This document shows positions 51,512-60,211 of a stretch of 64,000 nt of DNA, piece after piece. This DNA is from Deltaproteobacteria bacterium. Its GTDB lineage: Bacteria; Desulfobacterota; Desulfuromonadia; Desulfuromonadales; BM103. Both the position numbers and the translations under genes were made by a program. The stretch covers positions 62,001 through 126,000 of the forward strand of contig VAUL01000003.1 in assembly GCA_005774545.1 (NCBI GenBank), written 5' to 3'. Below the pieces are notes generated by a model that saw only the letters and a list, made by a program, of their open reading frames with translations, was not told the DNA's origin and ran no database searches. Position 1 is the first letter of the stretch. Each line of letters begins with the position of its first letter.

Positions 51512-52326
51512 TGTCTTACGATTACGAGAAATCGATCCGCCCGGGCAAGCTCCCGCACATCTGGTGCCCCGGCTGCGGCCACGGCATTGTCATGAAGGGT
51601 CTGATCCGGGCCATGGATACCTGCGGCCTTGACCGCACCAACACCGCCATCGTCTCCGGTATCGGCTGCGCCAGCCGCCTCCCCGGCTATCTCGACGCCT
51701 GCACCCTGCACACCGCCCATGGCCGCGCTGCGGCGTTTGCCACCGGCGTGAAGATGGCCAAGCCGTCCATGAACGTCATCGTCTGCGGCGGTGACGGCGA
51801 TGGCACCGCCATCGGCGGCAACCACTTCATCCACGCCTGCCGCCGCAACATCGACATGACCTACGTGGTCATGAACAACTTCATCTACGGCATGACCGGC
51901 GGCCAGTTCTCGCCGTGCACGCCGACCGGCGCCAAGGCCTCCACCACCCCGTACGGCAACCCCGACCCGGTCTTCGACATCTCCAAGCTGGCCATCGGCG
52001 CCGGTGCCACCTTCGTGGCCCGCACCACCGCCGCTCACCCGCGCGAGATCGACAAGCTCATCACCATGGGGATCAAGCACAAGGGGATGGCAATCATCGA
52101 AGTCCTCGACGACTGCCCGACCACCTACGGCCGCCGCAACAAGTTCCGCTCGGTCGTCGACATGATGAAGCACCTCAAGGCCAATGCCGTCCCGGCCGTC
52201 GCCGCCGCGAAGATGACCGCCGAGCAGCTGCAGGGCAAGTTCCTCACCGGCGTGCTCTTCCAGGAAGAGCGTCCTGAGTACACCGCGCAGTACGCCGAAG
52301 TCATCAAGAGGGCGCAGGGCGCCTGA
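51511..52326 (+). CDS. korB: 2-oxoglutarate:ferredoxin oxidoreductase, beta (TPP) subunit
   Basis: 271 aa. Binds thiamine diphosphate and Mg: the GDGDGTAIGGNHFIHACRRN block and YVVMNNFIYGMTGGQFSPC are typical, as is the N-terminal HIWCPGCGHGIVMKG with its Cys pair. The C-terminal part (EVLDDCPTTYGRRN) is normal. It follows korA with a 1-base overlap and is followed by korC at 24 bases. Confidence 0.97.
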   Translation: MSYDYEKSIRPGKLPHIWCPGCGHGIVMKGLIRAMDTCGLDRTNTAIVSGIGCASRLPGYLDACTLHTAHGRAAAFATGVKMAKPSMNVIVCGGDGDGTAIGGNHFIHACRRNIDMTYVVMNNFIYGMTGGQFSPCTPTGAKASTTPYGNPDPVFDISKLAIGAGATFVARTTAAHPREIDKLITMGIKHKGMAIIEVLDDCPTTYGRRNKFRSVVDMMKHLKANAVPAVAAAKMTAEQLQGKFLTGVLFQEERPEYTAQYAEVIKRAQGA

Positions 52327-52350
52327 TCACCCGCACAAGGAGATTTCACC

Positions 52351-52899
52351 ATGTCTCAGCGTTACGAAATCCGCTTTTCCGGTGCCGGTGGCCAGGGCCT
52401 GATCACCGCCGGGATCATTCTGGCCGAAGCCGCTTCGATCATCGAAGGGAAGAGCGCCGTACAGTCCCAGAGCTACGGCCCTGAGGCCCGCGGCGGCGCC
52501 TCCAAGTCGGAAGTCATCATCTCCGACGGCCCGATCGACTACCCCAAGGCGACCATCGTCGATGCCTGCCTGGCCATGACCCAGGAAGCCGCCAACAAGT
52601 ATGCCACCGGCATCAAGGACGGCGGGCTCCTGCTCCTCGACGACGACTTCGTCAAGGACACCCCGACCGGCAATTTCAAGGTCTACCGTCTGCCGATCAT
52701 GCGGATGGCCAAGGAAGATGTCGGCCGCGAAATCGTCGCCAACGTGGTCGCCCTCGGCGCCGTGGTCGGCATGACCGGCGTCGTCTCCCGCGAAGCGGCC
52801 GAAGAAGCCGTGCTGCGCAAGGTGCCCGAGGCATTCAAAGACCTCAACAAGAAGGCCTTCAACCTCGGCTTCGAAAAAGGCAAGGGCCTCGCCAACTAA
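52351..52899 (+). CDS. korC: 2-oxoglutarate:ferredoxin oxidoreductase, gamma subunit
   Basis: 182 aa. Gamma domain of the 2-oxoacid oxidoreductase family: GAGGQGLITAGIILAEAA at the N-terminus, SYGPEARGGASKSEVIIS, and VVGMTGVVSREAAEEAVL. AAGGAGATTTCACC before ATG 52351. Completes the four-subunit KorDABC enzyme; the operon ends at a very strong hairpin. Confidence 0.97.
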   Translation: MSQRYEIRFSGAGGQGLITAGIILAEAASIIEGKSAVQSQSYGPEARGGASKSEVIISDGPIDYPKATIVDACLAMTQEAANKYATGIKDGGLLLLDDDFVKDTPTGNFKVYRLPIMRMAKEDVGREIVANVVALGAVVGMTGVVSREAAEEAVLRKVPEAFKDLNKKAFNLGFEKGKGLAN

Positions 52900-52920
52900 G
52901 GCGACGGCGTTCCGACTCGC

Positions 52921-52962
52921 AACGAACGAGGCCCGGCAGGCAACTGCCGGGCCTCGTTCGTT
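52921..52962. terminator. Strong terminator after korDABC
   Basis: A perfect 19-bp inverted repeat (AACGAACGAGGCCCGGCAG with its complement) and a 4-base GCAA loop, 21 bases past the korC stop. Confidence 0.88.
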
Positions 52963-53067
52963 GACCACTCTTGTGGAGCAGCCGCTTTATTTCGTATACT
53001 TTTGCATATGCGTTCCTGCTGGGAGCGCGCAATCGGCCGTTGGCCACCAGATCCCGGGGGAATCACC

Positions 53068-53703
53068 ATGCGCTTCCTGAAGTATGTCATCTTGCTGCTG
53101 CCGTTGCTCCAGGCACCGTCTCCGGCAGCGGGCGAAGAGTTCCGGTCGGAGGAGTACCAGCCGACAGCCCTCTCGTTCGGCGGCTACCAGTTCGGCAAGG
53201 AACCTTCAGCCAACATGACCTGCTACAGCGGCTACTGCAAGTCGCAGGCACCCGGCGGCGACGGGCGCATCGACTTCCCCTTCTCCGTCTACGAAACGCC
53301 GGGCGCCGTCAGCCCGATGAGCGCCCTGGCGATTGTCGCCCCGCGCTATACCTTCTGGGACGATCGCCTCTACCGGGTCTTCTTCCAGGTCGATTGCACG
53401 CCGCTCGAAATGCACGAATGCCTGGAAGACATCGAGACCGCCCTCCATCGCGAGTACGGCCTGACTGCCGTGGCCGCCAGCGACGTCCAAAAGTACGCCG
53501 AGGAACGCCGCGTCATCGTCAGGGAATTCAGGACCGATTCCGGCGCAAACATCCGGATCCGTTATGCGGGCGTGAAAAACCACCAGCCGCAGGTTATCGT
53601 CGACATCATCGACCCGGGGATGGCCAGACTGGTGGCCACCACCCTGAATCCCGGCCACAAACCGAAAGACGGCGAGCCTGCCGATCCGTCCCGGCAGCCC
53701 TGA
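53068..53703 (+). CDS. Secreted protein of unknown function
   Basis: 211 aa. Signal peptide (RFLKYVILLLPLLQAPSPAAG). The mature part has four Cys (CYSGYC and CTPLEMHEC) likely to form disulfides, and a beta-rich domain ending in QVIVDIIDPGMARLV. No family recognised. ATG 53068 (GGGGGAATCACC upstream) is chosen because the signal peptide starts there; the frame from 53002 adds a charged stretch in front. A GTATAC/TATACT sequence lies at 52994-53000 with TTGTGG 18 bases upstream, a possible promoter. It converges on fbp, with a shared terminator between. Confidence 0.75.
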   Translation: MRFLKYVILLLPLLQAPSPAAGEEFRSEEYQPTALSFGGYQFGKEPSANMTCYSGYCKSQAPGGDGRIDFPFSVYETPGAVSPMSALAIVAPRYTFWDDRLYRVFFQVDCTPLEMHECLEDIETALHREYGLTAVAASDVQKYAEERRVIVREFRTDSGANIRIRYAGVKNHQPQVIVDIIDPGMARLVATTLNPGHKPKDGEPADPSRQP

Positions 53704-53731
53704 CGGGGCGCCTCACTACGAGACAAGCAAA

Positions 53732-53761
53732 ACGCCCCGGCAGGGTAATCCGCCGGGGCGT
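53732..53761. terminator. Bidirectional terminator between convergent genes
   Basis: ACGCCCCGGC-N10-GCCGGGGCGT hairpin between the secreted protein gene and fbp, serving both strands. Confidence 0.75.
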
Positions 53762-53795
53762 CGTTCATTACGGAGACCGCTCTGCAGCGACCACG

Positions 53796-54740
53796 CTATC
53801 CCGCCTCGGCGATGCACCGCTCGGCCTGCTCCACGCTCTCCCTGCTGCCGATGAAGATCGGCGCGCGCATGTCGATGCGATCCGGTTGCAGGTCGAGTAT
53901 CCGCCCGCGGCCGGTGGAAGCCGCCCCGCCCGCCTGTTCGAGCAGAAAGGCCATCGGGTTGAGTTCGTAAAGAACCCGCAGTTTCCCCTCGGGCGCATCC
54001 TGCAGGTGCGGGTACATGAAAACGCCGTTGCGCTTGATCAGCACCTGGTTGATGTCGGGGACGAACCCCCCCGAGTAGCGCAGTTTGGCGCCGCTCCCCT
54101 CGAGCTCCTGGGCGAACCGTTCCGTCCCCTCCGTCCACTTGCTGCGCTGCCCGCCGGGCGAGTAGATCTTTGCCGGACCGGGCTTCATCCGGAGGTTCTC
54201 GTGGTTGAGGGTGTACTCCATCAGGCTGTTCATGGCGAATTCGTGGACGCCGCGCCCGGTGGAATAGACCAGCGTGGTGCGCGGGCCGTAAAGGATGTAC
54301 ATCGCCGCCACCTGCTCGCGCCCGGGGCGGAGCACATCGCACCCCTTGTAGATCGAGACGATGGTGCCGACCGCAAGGTTGACATCGACCAGCGACGAGC
54401 CGTCGAGGGGGTCGTAGGCCACCGAGTACTTGTGGTCGCAATCCTTGTCGATCTGCTGGACCTCGCCGCTCTCCTCGGAAGCGATGCAGGCGACCACCCC
54501 GGAATGGACCAGGCGCTTGCGAATGATGCGGTCGGAGAGGACGTCCAGGGCCAGCTGCGCCTCGCCGTAGAGGTTGGAGGTGCCGGCCATCCCCAGGTCG
54601 CCGGTGCGGATGGCGTTGATGATGTACTTGGAGGCGTCGGCAATTTCGCAGATGACCCGGGTCAGGTCGCGGTCCTCGTCGGTTTCCCGCAGGTAGCGGC
54701 GCAGATCGACGTGCAAAGGGGTGGTTCCGGGCTGACGCAT
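53796..54740 (-). CDS. fbp: Fructose-1,6-bisphosphatase class I
   Basis: 314 aa. Gluconeogenic hydrolysis of fructose-1,6-bisphosphate. Metal-binding blocks are ASEESGEV (Glu pair) and SVAYDPLDGSSLVDVNL, with GFVPDINQVL and a C-terminal RAPIFIGSRE. Length fits class I. ATG 54740 follows CAAGGAGAGAAGCCCC. It is last in the suhB-like, peptidase, fbp order on the minus strand, 50 bases after the peptidase gene, so probably co-transcribed. Confidence 0.96.
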   Translation of the reverse strand: MRQPGTTPLHVDLRRYLRETDEDRDLTRVICEIADASKYIINAIRTGDLGMAGTSNLYGEAQLALDVLSDRIIRKRLVHSGVVACIASEESGEVQQIDKDCDHKYSVAYDPLDGSSLVDVNLAVGTIVSIYKGCDVLRPGREQVAAMYILYGPRTTLVYSTGRGVHEFAMNSLMEYTLNHENLRMKPGPAKIYSPGGQRSKWTEGTERFAQELEGSGAKLRYSGGFVPDINQVLIKRNGVFMYPHLQDAPEGKLRVLYELNPMAFLLEQAGGAASTGRGRILDLQPDRIDMRAPIFIGSRESVEQAERCIAEAG

Positions 54741-54790
54741 GGGGCTTCTCTCCTTGGGAAAAGTCAGAACAGGCAGCAAATACGGGCAGT

Positions 54791-56020
54791 TTAGTGCAAT
54801 TCCCCGGCCAATTCAACCTGCAGTCGCGGCCAGTCGTAGCCGCACGGGGCGTAGGCCTGGGCAATCGCCCGGTCCCAGGTTGAGCCGCTGCCAAGCCGCT
54901 GCAGCAATTCGCCGAGGGGCGGCCAGCCGCACAGCTCGACCAGGCGTTTGACCCGCGCGTGGCTCTGTGCATAGGCGAGCGGAACGAGGTGGGCCGGCAG
55001 ATCGCCGAAAGAACGGTCGAGGGCTGCCGGATCGATCCGGGCGCCGGCGGGGGGCGGCGGCGGCGGCGGATCGAACTGCCGGCGGCCGATCAGCTCGGCC
55101 AGCCCTTCGTTGAGCCAGACCGGTGCCCGTCCCTTGGCGAGAAAGCGGACCACCACGTGCGTGTATTCGTGGTAGAGCAGCGCCTTCAGGGGGTCCGTCA
55201 TGCGCTGCACCCCGCCGAGCGGCACCCGGATCTTGCCGTCGTAGACCGCCCCGGCCCATTCCGGCGAGCGGGTCACGGCGGCGAAGTCCTCGCGGGCGTA
55301 GAGCAGGACCGGAATGTCGCTGTCGGGATAGTAGCCGAGTTCGCGCCCCAGGTCGGCATAGGCATCCTGCAGCACCTCCAGCACCGCCGCCGCCAGGGGA
55401 TCGCTGACGCCGGGGGCGTAGGCGAGCGTGAAGCGGCCGGCGAGATCGCGGCGCATGGCGGCCTCGGCCCGGCGTTCGCGGCGAACCTTGTCGAGCAGTG
55501 CCGTCACTTCCGCCGCGGGCTCCAGTTCCGCGGCTTTTTGCCAGGCGTCCTCGGCCTGGGCGAGATCGCCGGCGGCATAGTGGGCCCGGCCGAGCAGAAC
55601 CAGCAGCTCCGGCCGCTCGCCGGCCAGCGCCAGGGCCTCGTGCAGTTCGCCGAGAGCCGCTGCGGGCTGCCCGGCATGCAGCCAGGCAATGGCGGTCCCC
55701 TGCCAGGGGCGGGGATCGTCGGGGAGATAATCCTTGGCGCTGGCGAAGGCTTCCCGTGCGGCCGCCTCGTCGCGAGCCTCGAGCGAGCGCATCCCCAGCC
55801 GCAGATAAGCCTCGCCGAGCAGACCGGCCGCCTGCGAGCGGTCGGGGAGGCGCCGTTCGGCGTCGTGCAGGGCCGCGATCGCCTCGTCGAGGTGGCCGGC
55901 ATTGAGCAGGGCCGCCCCCTTGTCGAGCAGCGGCTCGGCCACCGCCGCCAGGGCGCTCAGGGCCAGCAGGCACGCGGCGCCGGCCAGGCGGAGGAGCAGG
56001 CGCGTCACCCCTTGCCGCAT
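54791..56020 (-). CDS. TPR-containing secreted gluzincin peptidase (peptidase MA-like)
   Basis: 409 aa. Signal peptide (LLRLAGAACLLALSALAAVA), then about 150 residues of TPR-like helical repeats (NAGHLDEAIAALHDAERRLP and following). A protease domain has Zn motif LLYHEYTHVVVRFL (HExxH) and third-ligand region VWLNEGLAELIG, as in the peptidase MA family. A Pro-run (FDPPPPPPPAG) follows. The substrate is unknown; it probably acts in the periplasm or is envelope-associated. ATG 56020 follows AGGAGGTCCTGCG. It overlaps the end of the preceding phosphatase gene by 16 bases. Confidence 0.85.
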   Translation of the reverse strand: MRQGVTRLLLRLAGAACLLALSALAAVAEPLLDKGAALLNAGHLDEAIAALHDAERRLPDRSQAAGLLGEAYLRLGMRSLEARDEAAAREAFASAKDYLPDDPRPWQGTAIAWLHAGQPAAALGELHEALALAGERPELLVLLGRAHYAAGDLAQAEDAWQKAAELEPAAEVTALLDKVRRERRAEAAMRRDLAGRFTLAYAPGVSDPLAAAVLEVLQDAYADLGRELGYYPDSDIPVLLYAREDFAAVTRSPEWAGAVYDGKIRVPLGGVQRMTDPLKALLYHEYTHVVVRFLAKGRAPVWLNEGLAELIGRRQFDPPPPPPPAGARIDPAALDRSFGDLPAHLVPLAYAQSHARVKRLVELCGWPPLGELLQRLGSGSTWDRAIAQAYAPCGYDWPRLQVELAGELH

Positions 56021-56775
56021 CGCAGGACCTCCTGCATGGCGGCATGCAACCGGCCGTTGCTGGCCAGGATCTGGCCGCGATCGAGAGGCATCGGCGCGCC
56101 GGCATAGTCGCTGACCAGGCCGCCAGCCTCGGCCACCAGCAGTACGCCGGCAGCGACGTCCCAGGGCTTGAGCTTCAGCTCCCAGAAGCCGTCGAAACGC
56201 CCGGCCGCCACACAGGCCAGGTCGAGACTGGCCACCCCGGCCCGGCGCACGGCCTGGGCAACCCGTTGGAAACGTTCGAAATCGGCGTAATTGTTGTCGG
56301 GACAGCTCCGGTGGTCGTAGGCGAAGCCGGTGGCGAGCAGCGCCCGGTCGAGGCGGTCGGTCGCGGAGACGCGCAGCGGTCGCCCGTTGAGCGTCGCCCC
56401 CCTCCCCCGCTCGGCCACGAACAGCTCGTCGTTGTGCGGGTTGAACACCGCGCCGAGCACCACGTCACCGCGCACTTCCAGGGCGATCGACACGGCGAAC
56501 CAGGGGAAGCCGTGGGCGAAGTTGGTGGTACCGTCGAGCGGGTCGACGATCCAGCGCTGATCGGCCCCCTTGCGCTCATACGAGCCTTCTTCGGCGAGGA
56601 TGTCATGGTCCGGGTGGCGCTCGCGCAAGATGGCGACGATGGCCTGCTCCGAGGCAATATCGGCTTCGGTCACCAGGTCGATCGCCCCCTTGTAGGCGAC
56701 CGTGACTCCGGCGGCGTACTTCTCCATCAGGATCCGTCCCGCCTCGGCGGCGGCAAGCAGCAGCGTCTCGCGCAT
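56005..56775 (-). CDS. suhB: Inositol-1-monophosphatase family protein (SuhB-like)
   Basis: 256 aa. Mg2+/Li+-sensitive phosphatase fold: VTEADIASEQAIVAILRERH, ILAEEGSYE (Glu metal ligand), WIVDPLDGTTNFAHGFPWF (catalytic Asp block) and KPWDVAAGVLLVAEAGG. The substrate may be inositol-1-phosphate or another sugar phosphate; family members are often misassigned to one activity. GAAGGAGAACGGACC precedes ATG 56775. First gene of the three-gene minus-strand unit ending in fbp. Confidence 0.9.
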   Translation of the reverse strand: MRETLLLAAAEAGRILMEKYAAGVTVAYKGAIDLVTEADIASEQAIVAILRERHPDHDILAEEGSYERKGADQRWIVDPLDGTTNFAHGFPWFAVSIALEVRGDVVLGAVFNPHNDELFVAERGRGATLNGRPLRVSATDRLDRALLATGFAYDHRSCPDNNYADFERFQRVAQAVRRAGVASLDLACVAAGRFDGFWELKLKPWDVAAGVLLVAEAGGLVSDYAGAPMPLDRGQILASNGRLHAAMQEVLRCGKG

Positions 56776-56942
56776 GGTCCGTTCTCCTTCCCTTCGAGGC
56801 TAGCACAGGTGGCCGCGCAGGCTCCACTTTTCCGTGCAACTGCTCTTTTTTAAGGCAGCCCCCGCCAATTCTTCGGCAGGGGAGCAGCCGGGCATCGCCT
56901 GCCAGCCTCAATTAAATCCATAAATTTCAGCACATTGCAAAT

Positions 56943-56958
56943 CGGCACACGGCTTGTA
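56943..56958 (+). promoter_or_regulatory. Possible sigma-54 promoter of amt
   Basis: CGGCACACGGCTTGTA: GG at -24 with CGGCAC, TTG at -12 but T in place of the conserved C; spacing exact; 58 bases before the amt start. Sigma-54 control of amt is common in proteobacteria, but the -12 mismatch keeps this tentative. The remaining gap 56776-56942 has no gene that I can support. Confidence 0.4.
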
Positions 56959-57015
56959 ATGCAAACTGTCGTCGCGGACACCGCCGTCCCGACCGACGCC
57001 AAGGAGGCCGACCCC

Positions 57016-58233
57016 ATGGATACTGCCGTCCAGTCCCTCACCCGTTCCGGTGACGTTCTCTTCCTCATGCTCGGCGCGGTCATGGTCTTCGCCATGCACG
57101 CCGGCTTCGCCTTTCTCGAGGTCGGCACCGTCCGCCGCAAGAACCAGACCAACGCCCTGGTCAAGATCCTCACCGACTGGTCGGTTTCGACCGTGGTCTA
57201 CTTCGTGATCGGCTACCCGATCGCCTACGGCGTCTGCTTCTTCGTCCCCGCCGATCAGCTGCTCGGCGCGAACCAGGGGTACGAGCTGGTGCGCTTCTTC
57301 TTTCTCCTCTGCTTCGCCGCCTGCATCCCGGCGATCATCTCCGGCGGCATCGCCGAGCGGACCCGCTTCTGGCCGCAGGTGCTGGCCGGCGCCATCTTCG
57401 CCGGGCTCACCTACCCGATCTTCGAGTCGGTGATCTGGGGGCGCTACAGCAGCGGGCTGCAGGGGTGGTTCAAGGGGACGTTCGGCGCGCCGTTCCACGA
57501 TTTCGCCGGCAGCGTGGTAGTCCACTCCATGGGCGGCTGGCTGGCCCTGCCGGCGGTGCTGCTGCTCGGCCCGCGCATGGGCCGCTGGGTGCGCGGCAAG
57601 AGCCACGCCATCCCGATCAGCAACATCCCGTTCCTGGCCCTGGGGAGCTGGATCCTGGCGGTCGGCTGGTTCGGCTTCAACGTCATGAGCGCCCAGACCC
57701 TCGGCGGCATCTCCGGGCTGGTGGCGATCAACTCCCTGCTGGCCATGGTCGGCGGCGTGATCTTCGCGGTGGTCGCCACCAGGTGCGACCCCGGTTTCGC
57801 CCACAACGGCGCCCTGGCGGGCCTGATCGCCATCTGCGCCGGCTCCGACCTGGTCCACCCGGTCGCGGCCTTCTTCATCGGCGGTCTCGGCGCCCTGATC
57901 TTCGTCTACGGCTTCCAGTGGGAGCAGGAGAAGCTCAAGATCGACGATGTCCTCGGCGTCTGGCCGCTGCACGGCATGATCGGCAGCTGGGGGGGGCTCG
58001 CCGCGGGGATCTTCGGCTACACCGGCCTCGGCGGGCTGGGCGGGGTCAGCTTCGTCTCCCAGCTGATCGGCACCCTGCTGGCCATCGTCTACGCCCTGGG
58101 GACCGGTTTCGCGGTCTATTACGTGATCATCAAGACGCTGGGGCTGCGCCTCGAGCAGGAGGACGAGTACCGCGGCTCCGACCTGGCGATCCACCAGATT
58201 CAGGCCTACCCGGAAGACGCCGTGTCGCGCTGA
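57016..58233 (+). CDS. amt: Ammonium transporter Amt
   Basis: 405 aa, 11 predicted membrane helices. Ammonium channel motifs: FAFLEVGTVRRKNQTNAL, the twin-His pore pair region FHDFAGSVVVHSMGGW and VWPLHGMIGSWGG, and the central FGFNVMSAQTL. ATG 57016 follows AAGGAGGCCGACCCC; the frame from 56935 lacks any membrane feature in the added part. No glnK/glnB gene is next to it in this window, which is unusual because amt is most often paired with one. A terminator shared with the convergent MFS gene follows. Confidence 0.95.
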   Translation: MDTAVQSLTRSGDVLFLMLGAVMVFAMHAGFAFLEVGTVRRKNQTNALVKILTDWSVSTVVYFVIGYPIAYGVCFFVPADQLLGANQGYELVRFFFLLCFAACIPAIISGGIAERTRFWPQVLAGAIFAGLTYPIFESVIWGRYSSGLQGWFKGTFGAPFHDFAGSVVVHSMGGWLALPAVLLLGPRMGRWVRGKSHAIPISNIPFLALGSWILAVGWFGFNVMSAQTLGGISGLVAINSLLAMVGGVIFAVVATRCDPGFAHNGALAGLIAICAGSDLVHPVAAFFIGGLGALIFVYGFQWEQEKLKIDDVLGVWPLHGMIGSWGGLAAGIFGYTGLGGLGGVSFVSQLIGTLLAIVYALGTGFAVYYVIIKTLGLRLEQEDEYRGSDLAIHQIQAYPEDAVSR

Positions 58234-58258
58234 GCGCCGCAACTGCCGATCTTGACAA

Positions 58259-58295
58259 AAAAGCGGGGACAGAATCCGATTCTGTCCCCGCTTTT
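58259..58295. terminator. Bidirectional terminator between amt and MFS gene
   Basis: AAAAGCGGGGACAGAAT-CCG-ATTCTGTCCCCGCTTTT, 17-bp perfect stem with A and T flanks. Confidence 0.88.
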
Positions 58296-58314
58296 GCATT
58301 GCCCTGCCGGCAGA

Positions 58315-59550
58315 TCAGAGAAACTCTTCGAAGTAGTCGAGATCCTTGTGGAAGGTCTCTTCCAGCCGCCACAGGGAGAAGAGCGCGACGGCCAGGCACA
58401 GGGCGCCGACCGCCAGGGCGCCCCCCTCCAGCCCCAGCGACTGGCGGAACCACTGGAAGAGCATGGTGATCGGCACGGTCATGCCGCGGACGAAGTTGGG
58501 GACGGTGGTCGCCACGGTGGCGCGCAGGTTGGTGCCGAACTGTTCGGCCGCCACCGTGACGAAGATCGCCCAGTAGCCGATGCCGAAGCCGAGGGCGACG
58601 CAGATGGCGTAGAAGGTGCCGGCGCCGACGCCGTCCGCCAGGAAGTAGGCAGCCACCGCCGCGACGGTCATCAGCAGGAAGAGCAGTATCGCCTTCCTGC
58701 GACTGCGGAAGAACTGGCTGAGCAGGCCGCTGGCCAGGTCGCCGGCCACCAGCCCGATGTAGCAGTACATCACCGCATTGCCGGCGCTGACCGCCCCCTG
58801 CACCCCCAGCGCCCTGGCGAATTCGGGAGAGAAGGTGATCAGCACGCCGACAACGAACCAGGACGGCACGCCGATCAGGATCGAGTGAAGGTAGCGGGTG
58901 AAGCGGTCCCAGTCGGTGAAGAGCGCCAGGAAGTTCCCCTTGCTGACGGTCGCCGTCTCCATCTGCCGGAACATCCCCGACTCGGCCACCGAAATCCGGG
59001 TGATCAGCAGCAGCAGGCCGAGGACGCCACCGATGACGAACGCGGTGCGCCAGTCGAAGGTCTTGGCGACCAGATTGGCGAGGATCGCCCCGGAGACGCC
59101 GACCGAGGCGACCACCATGGTGCCGTAGCCGCGCACGTTCTTGTGCAGGATTTCGGCCACCAGGGTGATGCCGGCGCCGAGTTCGCCGGCCAGGCCGACG
59201 CCGGCCACGAAGCGCAGCGCGGCGTAGACCGGGAGCGAGGTGACGAAGGCGTTGGCCAGGTTGGCCACGGAATAGAGGAAGATCGAGGCGAACATGATCT
59301 TCAGCCGCCCCTTGCGGTCGCCCAGGATCCCCCAGAGGATGCCGCCGGCCAGCATCCCGGCCATCTGCATGTTGAGCAGGAAAACCCCCTGGTCGATTAG
59401 CTCCTGCCCGTCCAGGCCGATGGCCTTGAGACTCGGCACGCGCACGATGCTGAACAGCACCAGGTCGTAGATATCGACGAAGTAGCCCAGGGCGGCGACG
59501 ATGACCGGCAGGGAGAAGACGCTGCGCAGTCGCCCGTGCTCCCCGCTCAT
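58315..59550 (-). CDS. MFS transporter
   Basis: 411 aa with 12 predicted membrane helices. The MFS A-motif lies between helices 2 and 3 (GILGDRKGRLKIMFAS), a second GGxxGxxGxG-like turn in helix 4-5 (FVAGVGLAGELGAGITLVAE), and a central loop at about 200-230. Similar to the metabolite:H+ symporter / sugar-acid families, but the substrate cannot be fixed; the start VIVAALGYFVDIYDLVLFS with Asp in helix 1 is common in organic-acid symporters. The ATG overlaps the trkA stop (ATGA), so it is in one operon with trkA-trkH although functionally unrelated by family. Confidence 0.9.
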   Translation of the reverse strand: MSGEHGRLRSVFSLPVIVAALGYFVDIYDLVLFSIVRVPSLKAIGLDGQELIDQGVFLLNMQMAGMLAGGILWGILGDRKGRLKIMFASIFLYSVANLANAFVTSLPVYAALRFVAGVGLAGELGAGITLVAEILHKNVRGYGTMVVASVGVSGAILANLVAKTFDWRTAFVIGGVLGLLLLITRISVAESGMFRQMETATVSKGNFLALFTDWDRFTRYLHSILIGVPSWFVVGVLITFSPEFARALGVQGAVSAGNAVMYCYIGLVAGDLASGLLSQFFRSRRKAILLFLLMTVAAVAAYFLADGVGAGTFYAICVALGFGIGYWAIFVTVAAEQFGTNLRATVATTVPNFVRGMTVPITMLFQWFRQSLGLEGGALAVGALCLAVALFSLWRLEETFHKDLDYFEEFL

Positions 59551-60200
59551 GACTTGCAGGCCTCCTCGACGTCGTCGGGGCGGCCCGCCAGCACCAGGAT
59601 GTCGCTGTCGCGGATCAGGCGCTGCGCCGGCGGAAGCGGGGTGAACTCCTCGGTGAGCACGTCGCGGATCCCCAGGACCGTCACCCGGTGACGGTTGCGC
59701 AGGTCGAGTTCCACCAGGCTCTTGCCGATGAACTTGCGCGGCGGCGAAATCTCGGTGATGGAGAAGTCGTCTCCGAGCGGGATGTGCTCGAGGATGTTCG
59801 GCGCTGCCAGCGTCCGCGCGGTGCGGATCGCCATGTCCTTCTCGGGGAAGATGATGTCGGTGGCGCCGAGCTTCTCGAGGATGCGCCCGTGATCCTCGCT
59901 GATCGCCTTGACCACGATGCGCGGCACCTTCAATTCCTTGAGATAGAGGGTGATGAGGGTGGCGATGTGCGAACGCTCGCCGGTGGAGACCACCGCCGCG
60001 GCGACATCGGTAAAGCCGTGGTTGGCGAGGAATTCCTTGTTGGCCGCATCGCCGACCAGGGCGACGGTAGTGAAATCCTTGATCTTCTGGACATGGTCGC
60101 GGTCGGAATCGACGGCGATGACTTCGTGCCCCTCCTCGTAAAGCGTCTTGGCGACATGATGCCCGAAATTGCCGAGCCCGATGACTCCGAAGCGTGCCAT
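59547..60200 (-). CDS. trkA: Potassium channel regulatory subunit TrkA/KtrA
   Basis: 217 aa, one RCK unit: N-domain with NAD-binding GVIGLGNFGHHVAKTLYEEG and Asp at VIAVDSD, then a C-domain (about 135-217, EISPPRKFIGKSLVELDLR). It gates the adjacent TrkH-type channel in response to nucleotides. A single RCK of about 220 aa is the KtrA-like form rather than the double-length TrkA. TGAAAGGAACGGCT precedes ATG 60200. It lies 11 bases after trkH. Confidence 0.93.
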   Translation of the reverse strand: MARFGVIGLGNFGHHVAKTLYEEGHEVIAVDSDRDHVQKIKDFTTVALVGDAANKEFLANHGFTDVAAAVVSTGERSHIATLITLYLKELKVPRIVVKAISEDHGRILEKLGATDIIFPEKDMAIRTARTLAAPNILEHIPLGDDFSITEISPPRKFIGKSLVELDLRNRHRVTVLGIRDVLTEEFTPLPPAQRLIRDSDILVLAGRPDDVEEACKS

Positions 60201-60211
60201 AGCCGTTCCTT

